From Puffinus mauretanicus (lineage: Eukaryota > Chordata > Aves > Procellariiformes > Procellariidae), in contig JAJKFH010001026.1 in assembly GCA_023333565.1 (NCBI GenBank), positions 1 to 64,000 on the forward strand: 64,000 nucleotides of DNA, read 5' to 3'. Shown in pieces: positions 1-8,957 of this stretch. The stretch's first letter is position 1, and every line of letters starts with the position of its first letter. Position numbers and translations under genes: made by a program. Below the pieces are notes generated by a model, which was not told where the DNA came from, did not search any database, and saw only the letters and a program-made list of their open reading frames with translations.

Positions 1-522
1 TACCTCTTGCCCACTCTCCTCTCCCGTGGGGAGAAAATCAAAGGGAAGTGAAAAGACTCGTGGATTGAGGTAATGACAGTTTAATAAAGAGAGCAAAAGC
101 TCTTGTGTACACGCAAGTAAAAAAGGAATTAATCCACCACTTCCCATTGTCAGGCAGATGCCCAGCCGCTTCCTAGGAAGCAGGGCCTCAGCATACCTAA
201 CTGTTGCTTGTGAAGACAAACACTTTAACCATGAACATGCCCCCTTCCTCCTCCATTCCCTGAGCTTTTATTGCTAAGCAAAACATCATATGGTATGGAA
301 TATCCCCTTGGGCAGTTTGGGTCAGCTGTCCTGGCTGTGTCCCCTCCCAGCCTCTTCCCTTCCCCCAGCCTACTGGTCTTTGCGGGGGGTGGGACTGGAG
401 AGAAAGACTTGCCTCTGTACCAGCACTGTTCAGCAATGGCCAAAATATTGGTGTTTGAGCCACAAAGGCATACGCCTTACGGGTTGCTATGCAGAAGGTT
501 GACTCCATCCCAGCCAGACACA
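1..522 (-). mobile_element. ERVL-type LTR, truncated by the window edge
   Basis: The right end reads ccagccagacaca on the plus strand, so the LTR starts TGTGTCTGG on the minus strand. It shares blocks with the other ERVL-like LTRs here: a catatggtatggaatatccc block, a gggtcagctgtcctggct block, and a gacagtttaataaa block that gives a TTTATTAAAC polyadenylation-like region on the minus strand. The other end lies at or beyond base 1. The inverted copy is 42738-43259. Confidence 0.7.
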
Positions 523-779
523 GTACAATCTCCATCCCTTATTCCATACCATCTGCGTCACGCTCACGTCCAACATTATCTGATACGTCAAAGTATCCTC
601 TGACCATCCCATTCACACGTTGCTTCATTTCTATAGCCTACGCAAACCTTTCCACTTACCTAACCCACACTGCATTAAAATATTTCATCCTTCTGCCCCA
701 TACCTTTCTTTTTATTTCCCATTTTATCTGTTTCTTATTCCCAGAATCCCCTCTTACCAACACTTGTAACTTACACTAC
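523..779 (-). mobile_element. Possible 3' internal remnant of an ERVL-like element
   Basis: The sequence just inside the LTR (cccttattccataccatct) resembles that next to the LTR at 57411 in the ERVL-like element (cccttattctataccatct). This suggests a few hundred bases of 3' internal sequence survive here. No coding motif is visible. The inverted copy is 42481-42737. Confidence 0.4.
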
Positions 780-1095
780 TGTGGTGGGTTGACCTTGGAC
801 TGCCGCCAGACTCCCACCCAGCCGTTCTCTCATGCCCCCTCCTCAACAGGACAGGACAGGAGGAGAAAATAAGATGAAAAAGTTCTTGAGGTGAGTTAAG
901 AACTGGGAGATCATTGCCTGATTACCGTCACGGGCAAAACAGACTGACTTGGGGAAAATCAATTTAATTTATTGCCAGTTCAAATAGATTGGATGGGGAG
1001 AAACAAAGACAAAACTAAAACACCTTCCCCCCACCCCTCCTTATTCTTCCCAGGCTCAGCTTCACTCCTTCATTCCCAAATCTTCTACCTCCTCC
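780..1095 (-). mobile_element. LTR (family B), part 1, split by the provirus
   Basis: The LTR end is tgtggtgggttgacc on the plus strand. It contains the AATAAATTAAATT / TTTTCCCCAAGTC block (minus strand) and the gacggtaat block shared with the copies at 14678-16860 and 21976-22290. The provirus inserted at 1096, and the rest of this LTR resumes at 9622. The uninterrupted copy in the right arm is 41930-42480. I recognise the family as a common avian ERV LTR but do not assign a database name. Confidence 0.7.
1092..1095. repeat. Target-site duplication, left copy (ctcc)
   Basis: The 4 bp ctcc here and at 9622-9625 flank the provirus. The unoccupied right-arm site at 42165-42168 has one copy (ggag on the plus strand). 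A 4-bp duplication is typical of gammaretrovirus-type integrases. Confidence 0.92.
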
Positions 1096-1750
1096 TGTCA
1101 CCGAAATCGGGAAGAAACCTCGTAACACCAATGTAGTGTTAAAAGGCATGCATTCTTTATTGGCAGCGCTGGGGACACGGGGGATCGCTCCACCACAGCG
1201 TGTCCGATTTGTTGCACCTTTTACCATAAATTTATACAATAAAATCATAAATATACATAGTATTACATCATTTACTAATACATATGCATGACTAGTCCTC
1301 GCTTCGTATTAAAATGAGCTCTCCTCCCATTTGCGCCTGCGCACTGTTGTTTGGTGGTGGTCGTCAGGGGTCTTGGAGATGAAGGCCAGTGACTCCTCTT
1401 CGTCACCGTTGGCTGACCCTTTTACTTTGCGCAGACTCAGTGGCCTTTTGGCTTTTATCCGACCTAGGTGATTTGCTTCAACTGGTTTCTTCTAAGCATC
1501 AGTTGCTTCTTACAATAGTATACTAAATCATCTTCTAATATTTAACAAACCAACAGTCCCTCATGTTCTTCTTATTTGTACATCAAGGACTGTACTATAG
1601 AAACATGAACAGAACACTCTACCTGAATTTATAACAACTATTTGTTTCAAACATCTACTCCCAGCAACTAGTGATTTCTTTTGATTTAACCCAATCATGG
1701 TTTGGGGCTTTACAGAGGAATTTAAAGCAAAGCAGCACTATATGGTAACA
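1096..1750 (-). mobile_element. 3' LTR of the provirus
   Basis: This is a 655-bp LTR bounded by TG and CA (plus strand tgtcaccgaa to atggtaaca). The polyadenylation signal AATAAA (minus strand) is at 1156-1161, with a TATAAATTTATG-type TATA region upstream of it near 1225-1240. It differs from the 5' LTR at 14 or more single bases, mostly transitions, and by several small indels around 1560-1640 and at its outer end. Confidence 0.95.
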
Positions 1751-1762
1751 TTTCCCCCCTTT
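1751..1762 (-). other. Polypurine tract of the provirus
   Basis: On the minus strand this reads AAAGGGGGGAAA directly against the 3' LTR (plus strand tttccccccttt). It is the expected primer for plus-strand DNA synthesis. Its intact state and zero spacing fix the LTR boundary. Confidence 0.9.
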
Positions 1763-1804
1763 GGAAGTCTTGAAATTCTATTTCATTTCAATACTTCCAC
1801 AATA

Positions 1805-3499
1805 TTAACTATTTACAAAGGCAGGATTCTTGTTTGCTAGATTATAATTGTCACCACTACTTCCCACTAACGCGAGAGTGATCTTTCGATCAACGGCAGC
1901 CTTCCTTGTGAACTCTCTTTTCAAGCAATAGTAGATAAGCAATATCACTAGGGAAATAATTAACAAACACAATATAGTACTTATTAAAGATTTTACCCAC
2001 GAACTTAGGTTCCATCCTAATCCACTAAAAATTTTATCAAACCAATTTTCTTGCATGTCTGTTTGAATTTCTTGAGTATTCTTTTCTATTTGTCCTAACA
2101 AATCCAAATCATGTTCTACATCCTGTGTAACATTTGGGATATGTATGCAACAATGATCAATTCTATCTTTCAAATATCCACAAACTCCATGTTCTTTTAA
2201 CAAAAGCATATCTAGAGCCATTCTATTCTGCAAAGTCATTTTTGAGGTGGCTTGGAGTTGTAAATTTAATTGTTTAAACCCTTTTCTTGTCACATTAGCT
2301 AACTTTTCTACTTGCCCTGTTAATTTATATAACCAAGCCCTATTCCTATACGTTGATAGGGGAGCTAACAAAGACTCTAAGGCCCAGCCAATTCTCACTC
2401 CTACCGAAGGTTCATTCCATCTTTCTTCATCAACTTGTGACCTCTTTGCACGAACCAATCTCAAATTTTCACGAGCACCTTTAAAAGGAGCCTTTTTCCA
2501 AATTGGGCATAATGTTGGCATTCCTAAAGTAATTTGCCTCACCTTTTTATCCATTGATAAATGGGTGGTCCAGGTTCCATCACTCATTGCCCAAACTAAG
2601 TGTCCTGGACTTTGAATAGTGGATTTTTTACAACTAAAAACTGCATTTCTTTTAAGCTTATATGGCTCATTAAGAACCAAATCATTTTTAAGTCCTCTAC
2701 ACAAACACCCATATTTTAACGCAGCCGCCAAAGGGGGAATATCTTGAATCATTTTATCTATTGTACTACAATTATATATCTTTTTACAACTCCACCAAGA
2801 TACTATATTTTCCTTTTCTCGGGAAGCGGTTTCTCTATCATTAATAACTGATAAAGCTTGAAAAACTGTTCCATCCCAAGTAAAACACCAAGATATATTA
2901 GAGATATATTGAAATTGAGACAGAATTGTCATTGACCACACGGAATCCCATGCAACTGTTCCTCGAACGGTTTGGTTGGTTTGTCTGCATTCCCATTCCA
3001 TAACTATTTGACTAACATTTTTCTTAATTTGTTCTGCATAATTGCAGCGACCCCAAAAAAAATTACCTCCTGCATATGTAAAATTATAATAGGGTGAACC
3101 TACTTTCTTTCCTAATATGTCACAATCCTTTTTGCTATTTACAATTTTCGTTTTTGGCACCCATATTAATTGTTCTCCCCATTTTTGTTTTGGACTTTGT
3201 TCACAATGAAGCCCATCCTTATTCAAATTTGTCGTTAAAATTCCCCATGGAATTGACTCACCTACTGCTCTTGGAATTGGGAGGCATGCCGTTATTCGGG
3301 TGACATTTTGCAATTTAGCAAACTCTTTTATCAACCCTATCATTAGATTTTCTTCCGGAGTCCTTTTGGGAATGTGTATCAATTGCTCTGATGAATCTTC
3401 AATTTCTGTTTTGTTCATTTGATTTCCTTCTTCTCCAAACAAAGTTCCTACCAATATTAATTGCCAAATTAACACACATTTTCTTACAATCAGACACAT
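1805..3499 (-). CDS. env: Retroviral envelope glycoprotein (Env), intact frame
   Basis: This is a 564-residue precursor with an ATG start that overlaps the end of pol by 10 bp in another frame, as usual for a spliced env. A hydrophobic signal lies near residues 8-22. A furin site RAKR ends at residue 353, giving a surface subunit of about 353 residues with many N-glycosylation sequons and a transmembrane subunit of about 211. The transmembrane subunit has a heptad-like region, an LQNRMALDMLLL segment matching the conserved retroviral immunosuppressive-domain region, then cysteines 440, 450 and 451. A membrane span lies near residues 503-527, followed by a tail of about 38 residues with a YNLA motif. 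The cysteine spacing is C-x9-CC rather than the usual C-x6-CC, and I see no CxxC in the surface subunit. Receptor use cannot be inferred. Confidence 0.93.
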   Translation of the reverse strand: MCLIVRKCVLIWQLILVGTLFGEEGNQMNKTEIEDSSEQLIHIPKRTPEENLMIGLIKEFAKLQNVTRITACLPIPRAVGESIPWGILTTNLNKDGLHCEQSPKQKWGEQLIWVPKTKIVNSKKDCDILGKKVGSPYYNFTYAGGNFFWGRCNYAEQIKKNVSQIVMEWECRQTNQTVRGTVAWDSVWSMTILSQFQYISNISWCFTWDGTVFQALSVINDRETASREKENIVSWWSCKKIYNCSTIDKMIQDIPPLAAALKYGCLCRGLKNDLVLNEPYKLKRNAVFSCKKSTIQSPGHLVWAMSDGTWTTHLSMDKKVRQITLGMPTLCPIWKKAPFKGARENLRLVRAKRSQVDEERWNEPSVGVRIGWALESLLAPLSTYRNRAWLYKLTGQVEKLANVTRKGFKQLNLQLQATSKMTLQNRMALDMLLLKEHGVCGYLKDRIDHCCIHIPNVTQDVEHDLDLLGQIEKNTQEIQTDMQENWFDKIFSGLGWNLSSWVKSLISTILCLLIISLVILLIYYCLKREFTRKAAVDRKITLALVGSSGDNYNLANKNPAFVNS

Positions 3500-6400
3500 T
3501 TTAGAGTCAATTTCGCAGTATCTGGATCCCTACTAACAATTTTCCACGACGGGGCCTTCTTTACTCGAGTGTAATGTATCCACGGCTCCACTCCTTCTAC
3601 TTTGATTGCAGTGTAAGTTGTTAACAGTACCTGGAAGGGTCCCTTCCACTTCTCCTGCAGTGGTTCTGAGTTCCAGGTTCTTACATATACAAGGTCACCT
3701 GGCTGATACTGATGTACAGGCATATCCAAGGCAAGTGATCTGGTCAATACCACATATCTTCGGAGTGCTCCAAGGACTTTTCCTAAAGAAATCAAATATC
3801 TTTTCAAATCAGTTTCCCCAGTTACCTTCATATCCCCTGGGATTAAAGGAATTTGGTATGCCTTGCCATACAAAATTTCATATGGACTTACACCATCTTT
3901 TGATCTTGGTTGAATTCTGATTCTTAAAAGAGCCAACGGTAAAGCCTGTGGCCACCTCAAAGATGTTTCCTGGCAGATTTTACTTATCTGTCTTTTCAAT
4001 GTTTGATTCATTCTCTCTATTTTTCCACTTGACTGTGGTCTCCAGGGGGTATGTAGGTCCCACTTGATACCTAAAATTTTGCTAATTTGCTGGACCATTT
4101 CTGCCACAAAATGCGGTCCCCTATCAGAAGACATTCCTATCGGTACTCCAAATCTAGGTATTATTTCTTTCAATAATATTTTGACTACCTCTTTGGCTTT
4201 GTTGGTGCGGCAAGGAAAGGCCTCCGGCCATCCAGAAAATGTGTCAATCAACACTAACAAATATCTACACCCATTTTGCCTGGGTAACTCAGAAAAATCA
4301 ATTTGCCAATAATCTCCAGGAGAATTTCCTTGCTTTATTACTCCTAATGGTGGTTTCTTTTGGTTCAAAGGATTATTCTTATGACAAATTAGACACTTAG
4401 CTACTATTGATTTAACTATTCCTGTCATTCCCACGCAAACTGCAAATGTTTTCAAATTAGATACCATTGCATCTATTCCCCAATGTGTCTGCTCATGCTT
4501 TTCTCTTGCAAGTTCTATCATAACTTGCGGAGTCACTATTACTTGTTTTTCCGGTGTTACCCACCATCCTTCGGCATTTTGGGATGCCTTTAATTGCTCT
4601 GCCAATTGGTTGTCCAATTTACTATATTTTGGTTTTGAATCAGGGAGTTTTATGTGTTTTACTGGTACTAGTGCAAGGATGCCTTGTTTTGCTGCCTCTT
4701 TTGCAGCTTTATCTGCCAATCGATTACCTATATTTACTACTGTTTGACCAAATTGGTGGGCTTTGCAATGCATTACTGCTACTTCTTTCGGTTTCTGTAC
4801 GTCTTCTAGAAGTTGGAGAATTTCTTCCTTGTATTTTATAGATGTTCCTTGAGCTGATAACAATCCTCTCTCTTTCCAAATAGCTCCATGAGCATGGATC
4901 ACACCAAACGCATATTTAGAATCAGTCCAAATGTTTACCCTTTTTCCCTCAGCAATTCGCAGAGCTCGCCTTAATGCAACCAGTTCTGCTTTCTGTGCTG
5001 AGGTATTTGTAGGCAGCATCCCTGATTCCAGTACCTCGGTGGTGGTGACAACAGCATACCCGGCCATTCGCTTTCCTTCCTGGACAAAGCTGCTTCCATC
5101 AGTAAACAGTTCCAAGTCAGGATGTTCCAGAGGTTCATCTCTCAAATCCAATCTACTGGAATAGACTTGTTCAATGGTTAGCAAACAATCATGTTCTAGA
5201 CTTCCTGCTGGATTCTCTGTTGTTAGAAATATTGCTGGATTGACAATTGGTGTGGTTTTCAATTCTACATCATCTTGTTCCAATAGGACAACCTGGTATT
5301 TTAGCATTCTGCTAGGGGACAACCAATGACCCCCCTTTTGCTCTAGAACAGTTATCACCATGTGTGGGGCATATACCACCATCTTTTGTCCCATAGTCAA
5401 CTTTCGAGCCTCTTGGATCAACAACACTGTTGCTGCTACAGCACGCAAACATCCCGGCCATCCTTTACTCACATTATCAAGTTGTTTGGAGAAATACCCA
5501 ACCGGTCTTTTCCAGGATCCCAATCTTTGTGTCAAAACTCCCAGAGCCAGATGTTGTCTCTCGTGCACAAACAGCTCGAACGGCTTAGTCACATCAGGTA
5601 GTCCTAAAGCAGGAGCCATCATCAATGCTTTCTTTAGTTCTTTAAATGACTTTCGGCATTCAGGTGTCCAGGTCAAATACCGATCTTTGGATTTTTCCAA
5701 AGCCTCGTATAGTGGCTTTACATATAGTCCATAGTTCACAATCCAAAGTCGGCACCATCCAACCATTCCCAAAAAGGCTCTCAATTCCTTTGGGCTATTT
5801 GGTTCAGGGGTCTGACAAATTGCTTCCTTTCTTTCATTTCCCAATTGTCTTTGTCCCTGGGATATTTCAAAACCCAGGTAAATCACAGTTTTGTTTTTTT
5901 TTTTTTTTCCTATTTGGGCCTTAGTCTTAGAGACTCTATATCCACCTTGGCCCAGGAAGTTCAATAAACTAATAGTACTCTCAAGGCACTCCTTTTTGTT
6001 TTCTGCCGCTATCAAGATGTCATCCACATACTGTAACAATGTGCCTTTCCCCTGATTCTGTTTCTTCCATATTTCCAGTTCTTTTGCCAATTGGTTTCCA
6101 AATATTGTAGGGCTATTTTTAAACCCTTGTGGAAGTACAGTCCATGTCAATTGTGTCTTCCGTCCTGTGGTGGGGCTTTCCCATTCAAAAGCAAATATGC
6201 TTTGGCTTTTTACATCCAGGGGTATGCAAAAGAAGGCATCCTTTAAATCCAATACAGTAAACCATTTATGTTCCTCCTTTAGAGAGGTCAATAAAGTATA
6301 TGGGTTAGCTACAACTGGATGCATATCTTGCACTATTTGATTTATAGCCCTCAAATCTTGAACTAATCGATATTCTTTACCTCCAGATTTCTTTACTGGC

Positions 6401-6996
6401 AATATGGGAGTGTTATATTCTGATTCACATTCTACCAAGAGCCCATATTCTAAAAATTTTGTAATCAATTCTTCTAATCCTTTCCGAATCTCCCACTTAA
6501 TGGGGTATTGTTTTTGTCTTACCGGCTTGGCTCCAGGCTTCAGGTTTACTTTTACCGGTTCTGCCAACTTAGATCGTCCTGGTATTCCACTCGCCCAAAC
6601 CAATGGAATTACTGCATTTTCCACTTCTTCTGGAATTTGTTCTTCCTTGGGGAGATCCTGCAACATAAACGCCTTTGCCTCTATAATTTTTGACTCCGGT
6701 ACTAACAATTTAATTTCCCCATCTCTAAAAGTTATCTGCGCATTTAACTTACTTAACAAATCTCGCCCTAATAAGGGCAATGGGCATTCTGGCATATATA
6801 AAAACTGATGAGTTACCCACTGTTTTCCCAATTTAAACTTTAATGGTTCTAAAAAGGGTCGGTTCTCTCTTTGCCCTGTCGCACCAACAACATTAACTGA
6901 TCTATTACTAAGTCCCCCCTTACACATATTTAGTACTGAATAGGTAGCTCCTGTATCTACTAAAAATTCTATTTCTTCATCCCCTAGCCTTAACAT
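3490..6996 (-). CDS. pol: Pol polyprotein (protease, RT, RNase H, integrase), intact frame
   Basis: There are 1168 residues from the first ATG. In the virus this region would be translated by readthrough from gag, because it is in the same frame 13 codons after the gag stop. The protease active site VDTGA is at residues 13-17. RT has LPQGF and the catalytic YVDD at 323-326. RNase H has TDGSS with Asp633. Integrase has an HHCC zinc region followed by catalytic Asp900, Asp958 and Glu994 (D-x57-D-x35-E), then a C-terminal WKGPFQV segment of the gammaretroviral GPY/F type. All catalytic residues are present with no stops. An A15 run in the coding strand (near 5894-5909) encodes a lysine stretch in RT without breaking the frame. 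Confidence 0.95.
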   Translation of the reverse strand: MLRLGDEEIEFLVDTGATYSVLNMCKGGLSNRSVNVVGATGQRENRPFLEPLKFKLGKQWVTHQFLYMPECPLPLLGRDLLSKLNAQITFRDGEIKLLVPESKIIEAKAFMLQDLPKEEQIPEEVENAVIPLVWASGIPGRSKLAEPVKVNLKPGAKPVRQKQYPIKWEIRKGLEELITKFLEYGLLVECESEYNTPILPVKKSGGKEYRLVQDLRAINQIVQDMHPVVANPYTLLTSLKEEHKWFTVLDLKDAFFCIPLDVKSQSIFAFEWESPTTGRKTQLTWTVLPQGFKNSPTIFGNQLAKELEIWKKQNQGKGTLLQYVDDILIAAENKKECLESTISLLNFLGQGGYRVSKTKAQIGKKKKNKTVIYLGFEISQGQRQLGNERKEAICQTPEPNSPKELRAFLGMVGWCRLWIVNYGLYVKPLYEALEKSKDRYLTWTPECRKSFKELKKALMMAPALGLPDVTKPFELFVHERQHLALGVLTQRLGSWKRPVGYFSKQLDNVSKGWPGCLRAVAATVLLIQEARKLTMGQKMVVYAPHMVITVLEQKGGHWLSPSRMLKYQVVLLEQDDVELKTTPIVNPAIFLTTENPAGSLEHDCLLTIEQVYSSRLDLRDEPLEHPDLELFTDGSSFVQEGKRMAGYAVVTTTEVLESGMLPTNTSAQKAELVALRRALRIAEGKRVNIWTDSKYAFGVIHAHGAIWKERGLLSAQGTSIKYKEEILQLLEDVQKPKEVAVMHCKAHQFGQTVVNIGNRLADKAAKEAAKQGILALVPVKHIKLPDSKPKYSKLDNQLAEQLKASQNAEGWWVTPEKQVIVTPQVMIELAREKHEQTHWGIDAMVSNLKTFAVCVGMTGIVKSIVAKCLICHKNNPLNQKKPPLGVIKQGNSPGDYWQIDFSELPRQNGCRYLLVLIDTFSGWPEAFPCRTNKAKEVVKILLKEIIPRFGVPIGMSSDRGPHFVAEMVQQISKILGIKWDLHTPWRPQSSGKIERMNQTLKRQISKICQETSLRWPQALPLALLRIRIQPRSKDGVSPYEILYGKAYQIPLIPGDMKVTGETDLKRYLISLGKVLGALRRYVVLTRSLALDMPVHQYQPGDLVYVRTWNSEPLQEKWKGPFQVLLTTYTAIKVEGVEPWIHYTRVKKAPSWKIVSRDPDTAKLTLKCV

Positions 6997-7038
6997 AACC
7001 AGAGGTTCAGCTAGGGTTGATTCCTCCGGTCCCCTTCA
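6982..7038 (-). promoter_or_regulatory. gag-pol UGA readthrough site with predicted pseudoknot
   Basis: The gag stop is UGA (7036-7038) and the pol frame continues without shift. Starting 5 nt after UGA, ACCGGAGG (7030-7023) can pair with CCUCUGGU (7005-6998), 8 bp including one G-U. Inside that loop, CCCUAGC (7016-7010) pairs perfectly with GCUAGGG (6988-6982), 7 bp. Together these form an H-type pseudoknot, the same kind of element that drives stop readthrough in murine leukaemia virus, where the natural stop is UAG. I found the pairing by eye and did not calculate a folding energy. Confidence 0.8.
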
Positions 7039-8532
7039 TAAATCTTCACCCAAGGTCATCAATTTGACTGCTTGAAGAGTTGGATCTAATTCTCTAATTT
7101 TGGGGCATTCATTCTTCCAGTGTCCATGCTCCTTGCACGCAGCACATTGGTCTTCCGCCAATCGGAGGTTTACCCTTTCTCTGTTTCCAACATTCATTCC
7201 TCGTCCTCTTCCTCTACCTCTACCCCTTCTGTTATTTCCAGCTAAAACGGCCAGAAATTTTCCATCCCTTCGTGCTTGTCTTAACTCTTTCTCTTTCTCT
7301 CTATTGTTATACACAATCCATGCAATTTCAAGCATTTTGCCCAAATTCCTAGATTCAGACCCTTCCAATTTCTGAAGTTTCTTCCTAATGTCTGGGGCGG
7401 ACTGGCCCATAAATATAGAGGCCAATTGCACTGCTTCTTCTGGTTTATCCGGATCCAAATTAGTATATTTTCTAGCAGTCACCTTCAGTCTTTCCATGAA
7501 GGCTGAAGGGGACTCATTTGGTTCTTGTCTTACATCATATATTTTTGACCAATTCATTGCCTTGGGCATTGCATGTCTCACACCGTATAAAATCCACCTC
7601 TGATATCTATTCAGCATCTCTCTGGGCCCCGGTTGATTAGGGTCCCATTCGGGATTCACGGATGGAAAATTCTGTTCCACTGTTCCCTGTAAACCCCCGC
7701 TAGCATGTGCCCCTTCTACCTGCTTCCTAGCAGCATTTAATACCATCCCTTTATCAGTATCATCAAGCAAAGCATCCAATATCACTTGTAAGTCACTCCA
7801 ATCTGGATCCTGGGTTCTAATTATTGTTTCAATCACTTTAGCCACTCTTTCAGGATCCTCTCGATAAGTACCCGCAAGCTCTTTCCATGATCTTAATTCA
7901 GTGATAGAAAATGGAACTTTAACCAAAACCGGTCCTTCATTTCCTACTGCTTCTCGAAGAGGAGCTTGGAGGGAAGTAGGTCTTACTTCTCCTTGTTTTC
8001 CCCGTGTTCTTCCCGAAATTGGGCTGAATCCCCCTATTCCTCCTTCTACTGGAGGAACAGGGAGTTCATCATCTTCTAAATCCTGATCCTCTCCTCCCCT
8101 CCTTCGGCGGGGAGCGATCATTAATTCAATGTCTTCTCCCTCAGTTCCATTTTCTATCCTTTTCTTTTTACCACTCTTTTTCGAACCCTCGTCACTCAAT
8201 ACCATCATAGAATGATATGATCGCATTCCGCATTGTTTCTGCCACTCCGGATGGTTTCGCAATGTGAAAAACAAATCAACATATGCCATCTCATCCCATT
8301 TACCTTCCCTCTTACAAAATAACATCAATTGCAGGATGGTATTATGTTGTAATGTTCCATTCTCTGGCCATTTTTCCCCATCTTCCAATTTATACATGGG
8401 CCACCAATTATTACAATATTCAATTAGCTGTTTCCGAGTCAAAGAATCACCTCCCAGATCTTTCCAATGTTTCAAAATACATCCCAAAGGTGTTCTTTGT
8501 GGGACAGGTTTCTTGCTCGGAAAAGTACCCAT
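7036..8532 (-). CDS. gag: Gag polyprotein (matrix, capsid, nucleocapsid), intact frame
   Basis: Gag has 498 residues and starts MGTF, with Gly2 available for myristoylation. The N-terminal region resembles gammaretroviral matrix (a LGCILKHWKDL-like stretch). A charged, proline-containing linker lies near residues 120-190. The capsid region carries segments such as PFSITELRSWKE and a C-terminal MERLK...ARKYTNLDP stretch typical of gamma-like capsids. A basic Arg-Gly repeat precedes one CCHC zinc knuckle (C463, C466, H471, C476; C-x2-C-x4-H-x4-C). I see no clear PPxY or PTAP late-domain motif. The frame ends in UGA, followed in frame by pol. Confidence 0.94.
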   Translation of the reverse strand: MGTFPSKKPVPQRTPLGCILKHWKDLGGDSLTRKQLIEYCNNWWPMYKLEDGEKWPENGTLQHNTILQLMLFCKREGKWDEMAYVDLFFTLRNHPEWQKQCGMRSYHSMMVLSDEGSKKSGKKKRIENGTEGEDIELMIAPRRRRGGEDQDLEDDELPVPPVEGGIGGFSPISGRTRGKQGEVRPTSLQAPLREAVGNEGPVLVKVPFSITELRSWKELAGTYREDPERVAKVIETIIRTQDPDWSDLQVILDALLDDTDKGMVLNAARKQVEGAHASGGLQGTVEQNFPSVNPEWDPNQPGPREMLNRYQRWILYGVRHAMPKAMNWSKIYDVRQEPNESPSAFMERLKVTARKYTNLDPDKPEEAVQLASIFMGQSAPDIRKKLQKLEGSESRNLGKMLEIAWIVYNNREKEKELRQARRDGKFLAVLAGNNRRGRGRGRGRGMNVGNRERVNLRLAEDQCAACKEHGHWKNECPKIRELDPTLQAVKLMTLGEDL

Positions 8533-8599
8533 CCTCCAAAGACTAGTGAGTGTGATTGTGCACTATCACCAGTCACTAGTCAGAGGGACCCCAACCCTT

Positions 8600-8634
8600 G
8601 TTGGAGCTCCCTCCTGTTGGAGCTCCCCCTCCGG
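8600..8634. repeat. Short tandem repeat in the provirus leader
   Basis: The block gttggagctccc occurs twice about 17 bp apart (ccttgttggagctccctcctgttggag region). It contains a palindromic ggagctcc core. Confidence 0.75.
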
Positions 8635-8660
8635 GACTCCAACCCCTCCTTTACCCGGGT

Positions 8661-8768
8661 CTCTAGCCCAACCCTGCGAAGCTTTCGCCGCGACTTATGG
8701 GCAGGCGTTACTACTAGGTACCTCTCAGCCCAACTCTGCGTAGCTTTCACCGCGCCTTACGAGCAGAC
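8661..8768. repeat. Imperfect direct repeat (about 62-bp period) in the provirus leader
   Basis: Two units of about 46 bases share ctagcccaaccctgcg / ctcagcccaactctgcg, then agctttc.ccgcg, then cttaygrgcag. They start near 8661 and 8723. The position between PBS and gag suggests a duplicated RNA structure, possibly related to packaging. That role is inferred. Confidence 0.7.
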
Positions 8769-8935
8769 CGCGGGGACTCTACCCCTTTCCTTTTTAGAAA
8801 AGAATGCCTTTTTACCTGTTCCAGGGGACTTGCTTTGAATTCTTCGGTCCGGGGATCAGAGGTTCTCCCCGAGAATCCCTCGGTGCCGGCTGGAGGTCCT
8901 GTGATCCCACGGATCCGTCGAGATTCACAAGCGGA

Positions 8936-8953
8936 GTCCCATCTGGGTCGCCA
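8936..8953 (-). other. Primer binding site for tRNA-Arg
   Basis: The plus strand reads gtcccatctgggtcgcca, matching without mismatch the 3' end of vertebrate tRNA-Arg(CCG), including CCA, as I remember that sequence. The match extends two bases further (ga). It lies 4 nt from the 5' LTR. Confidence 0.85.
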
Positions 8954-8957
8954 AAAC

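Larger units (their letters stand above)
8533..8935 (-). other. Provirus 5' leader
   Basis: These 403 bases lie between the PBS and the gag start. In gamma-like viruses this region holds the splice donor and packaging signal. Neither can be placed by sequence alone here. It contains two imperfect duplications, listed separately. Confidence 0.7.

Noticed and set aside
2160..3499. Env as a domesticated host gene (syncytin-like)
   Set aside because: It is part of a complete provirus with both LTRs, and nothing shows selection independent of gag and pol.
7036..7038. UGA between gag and pol as a selenocysteine codon
   Set aside because: The position and the pseudoknot fit retroviral readthrough. 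No selenocysteine insertion element could be supported.
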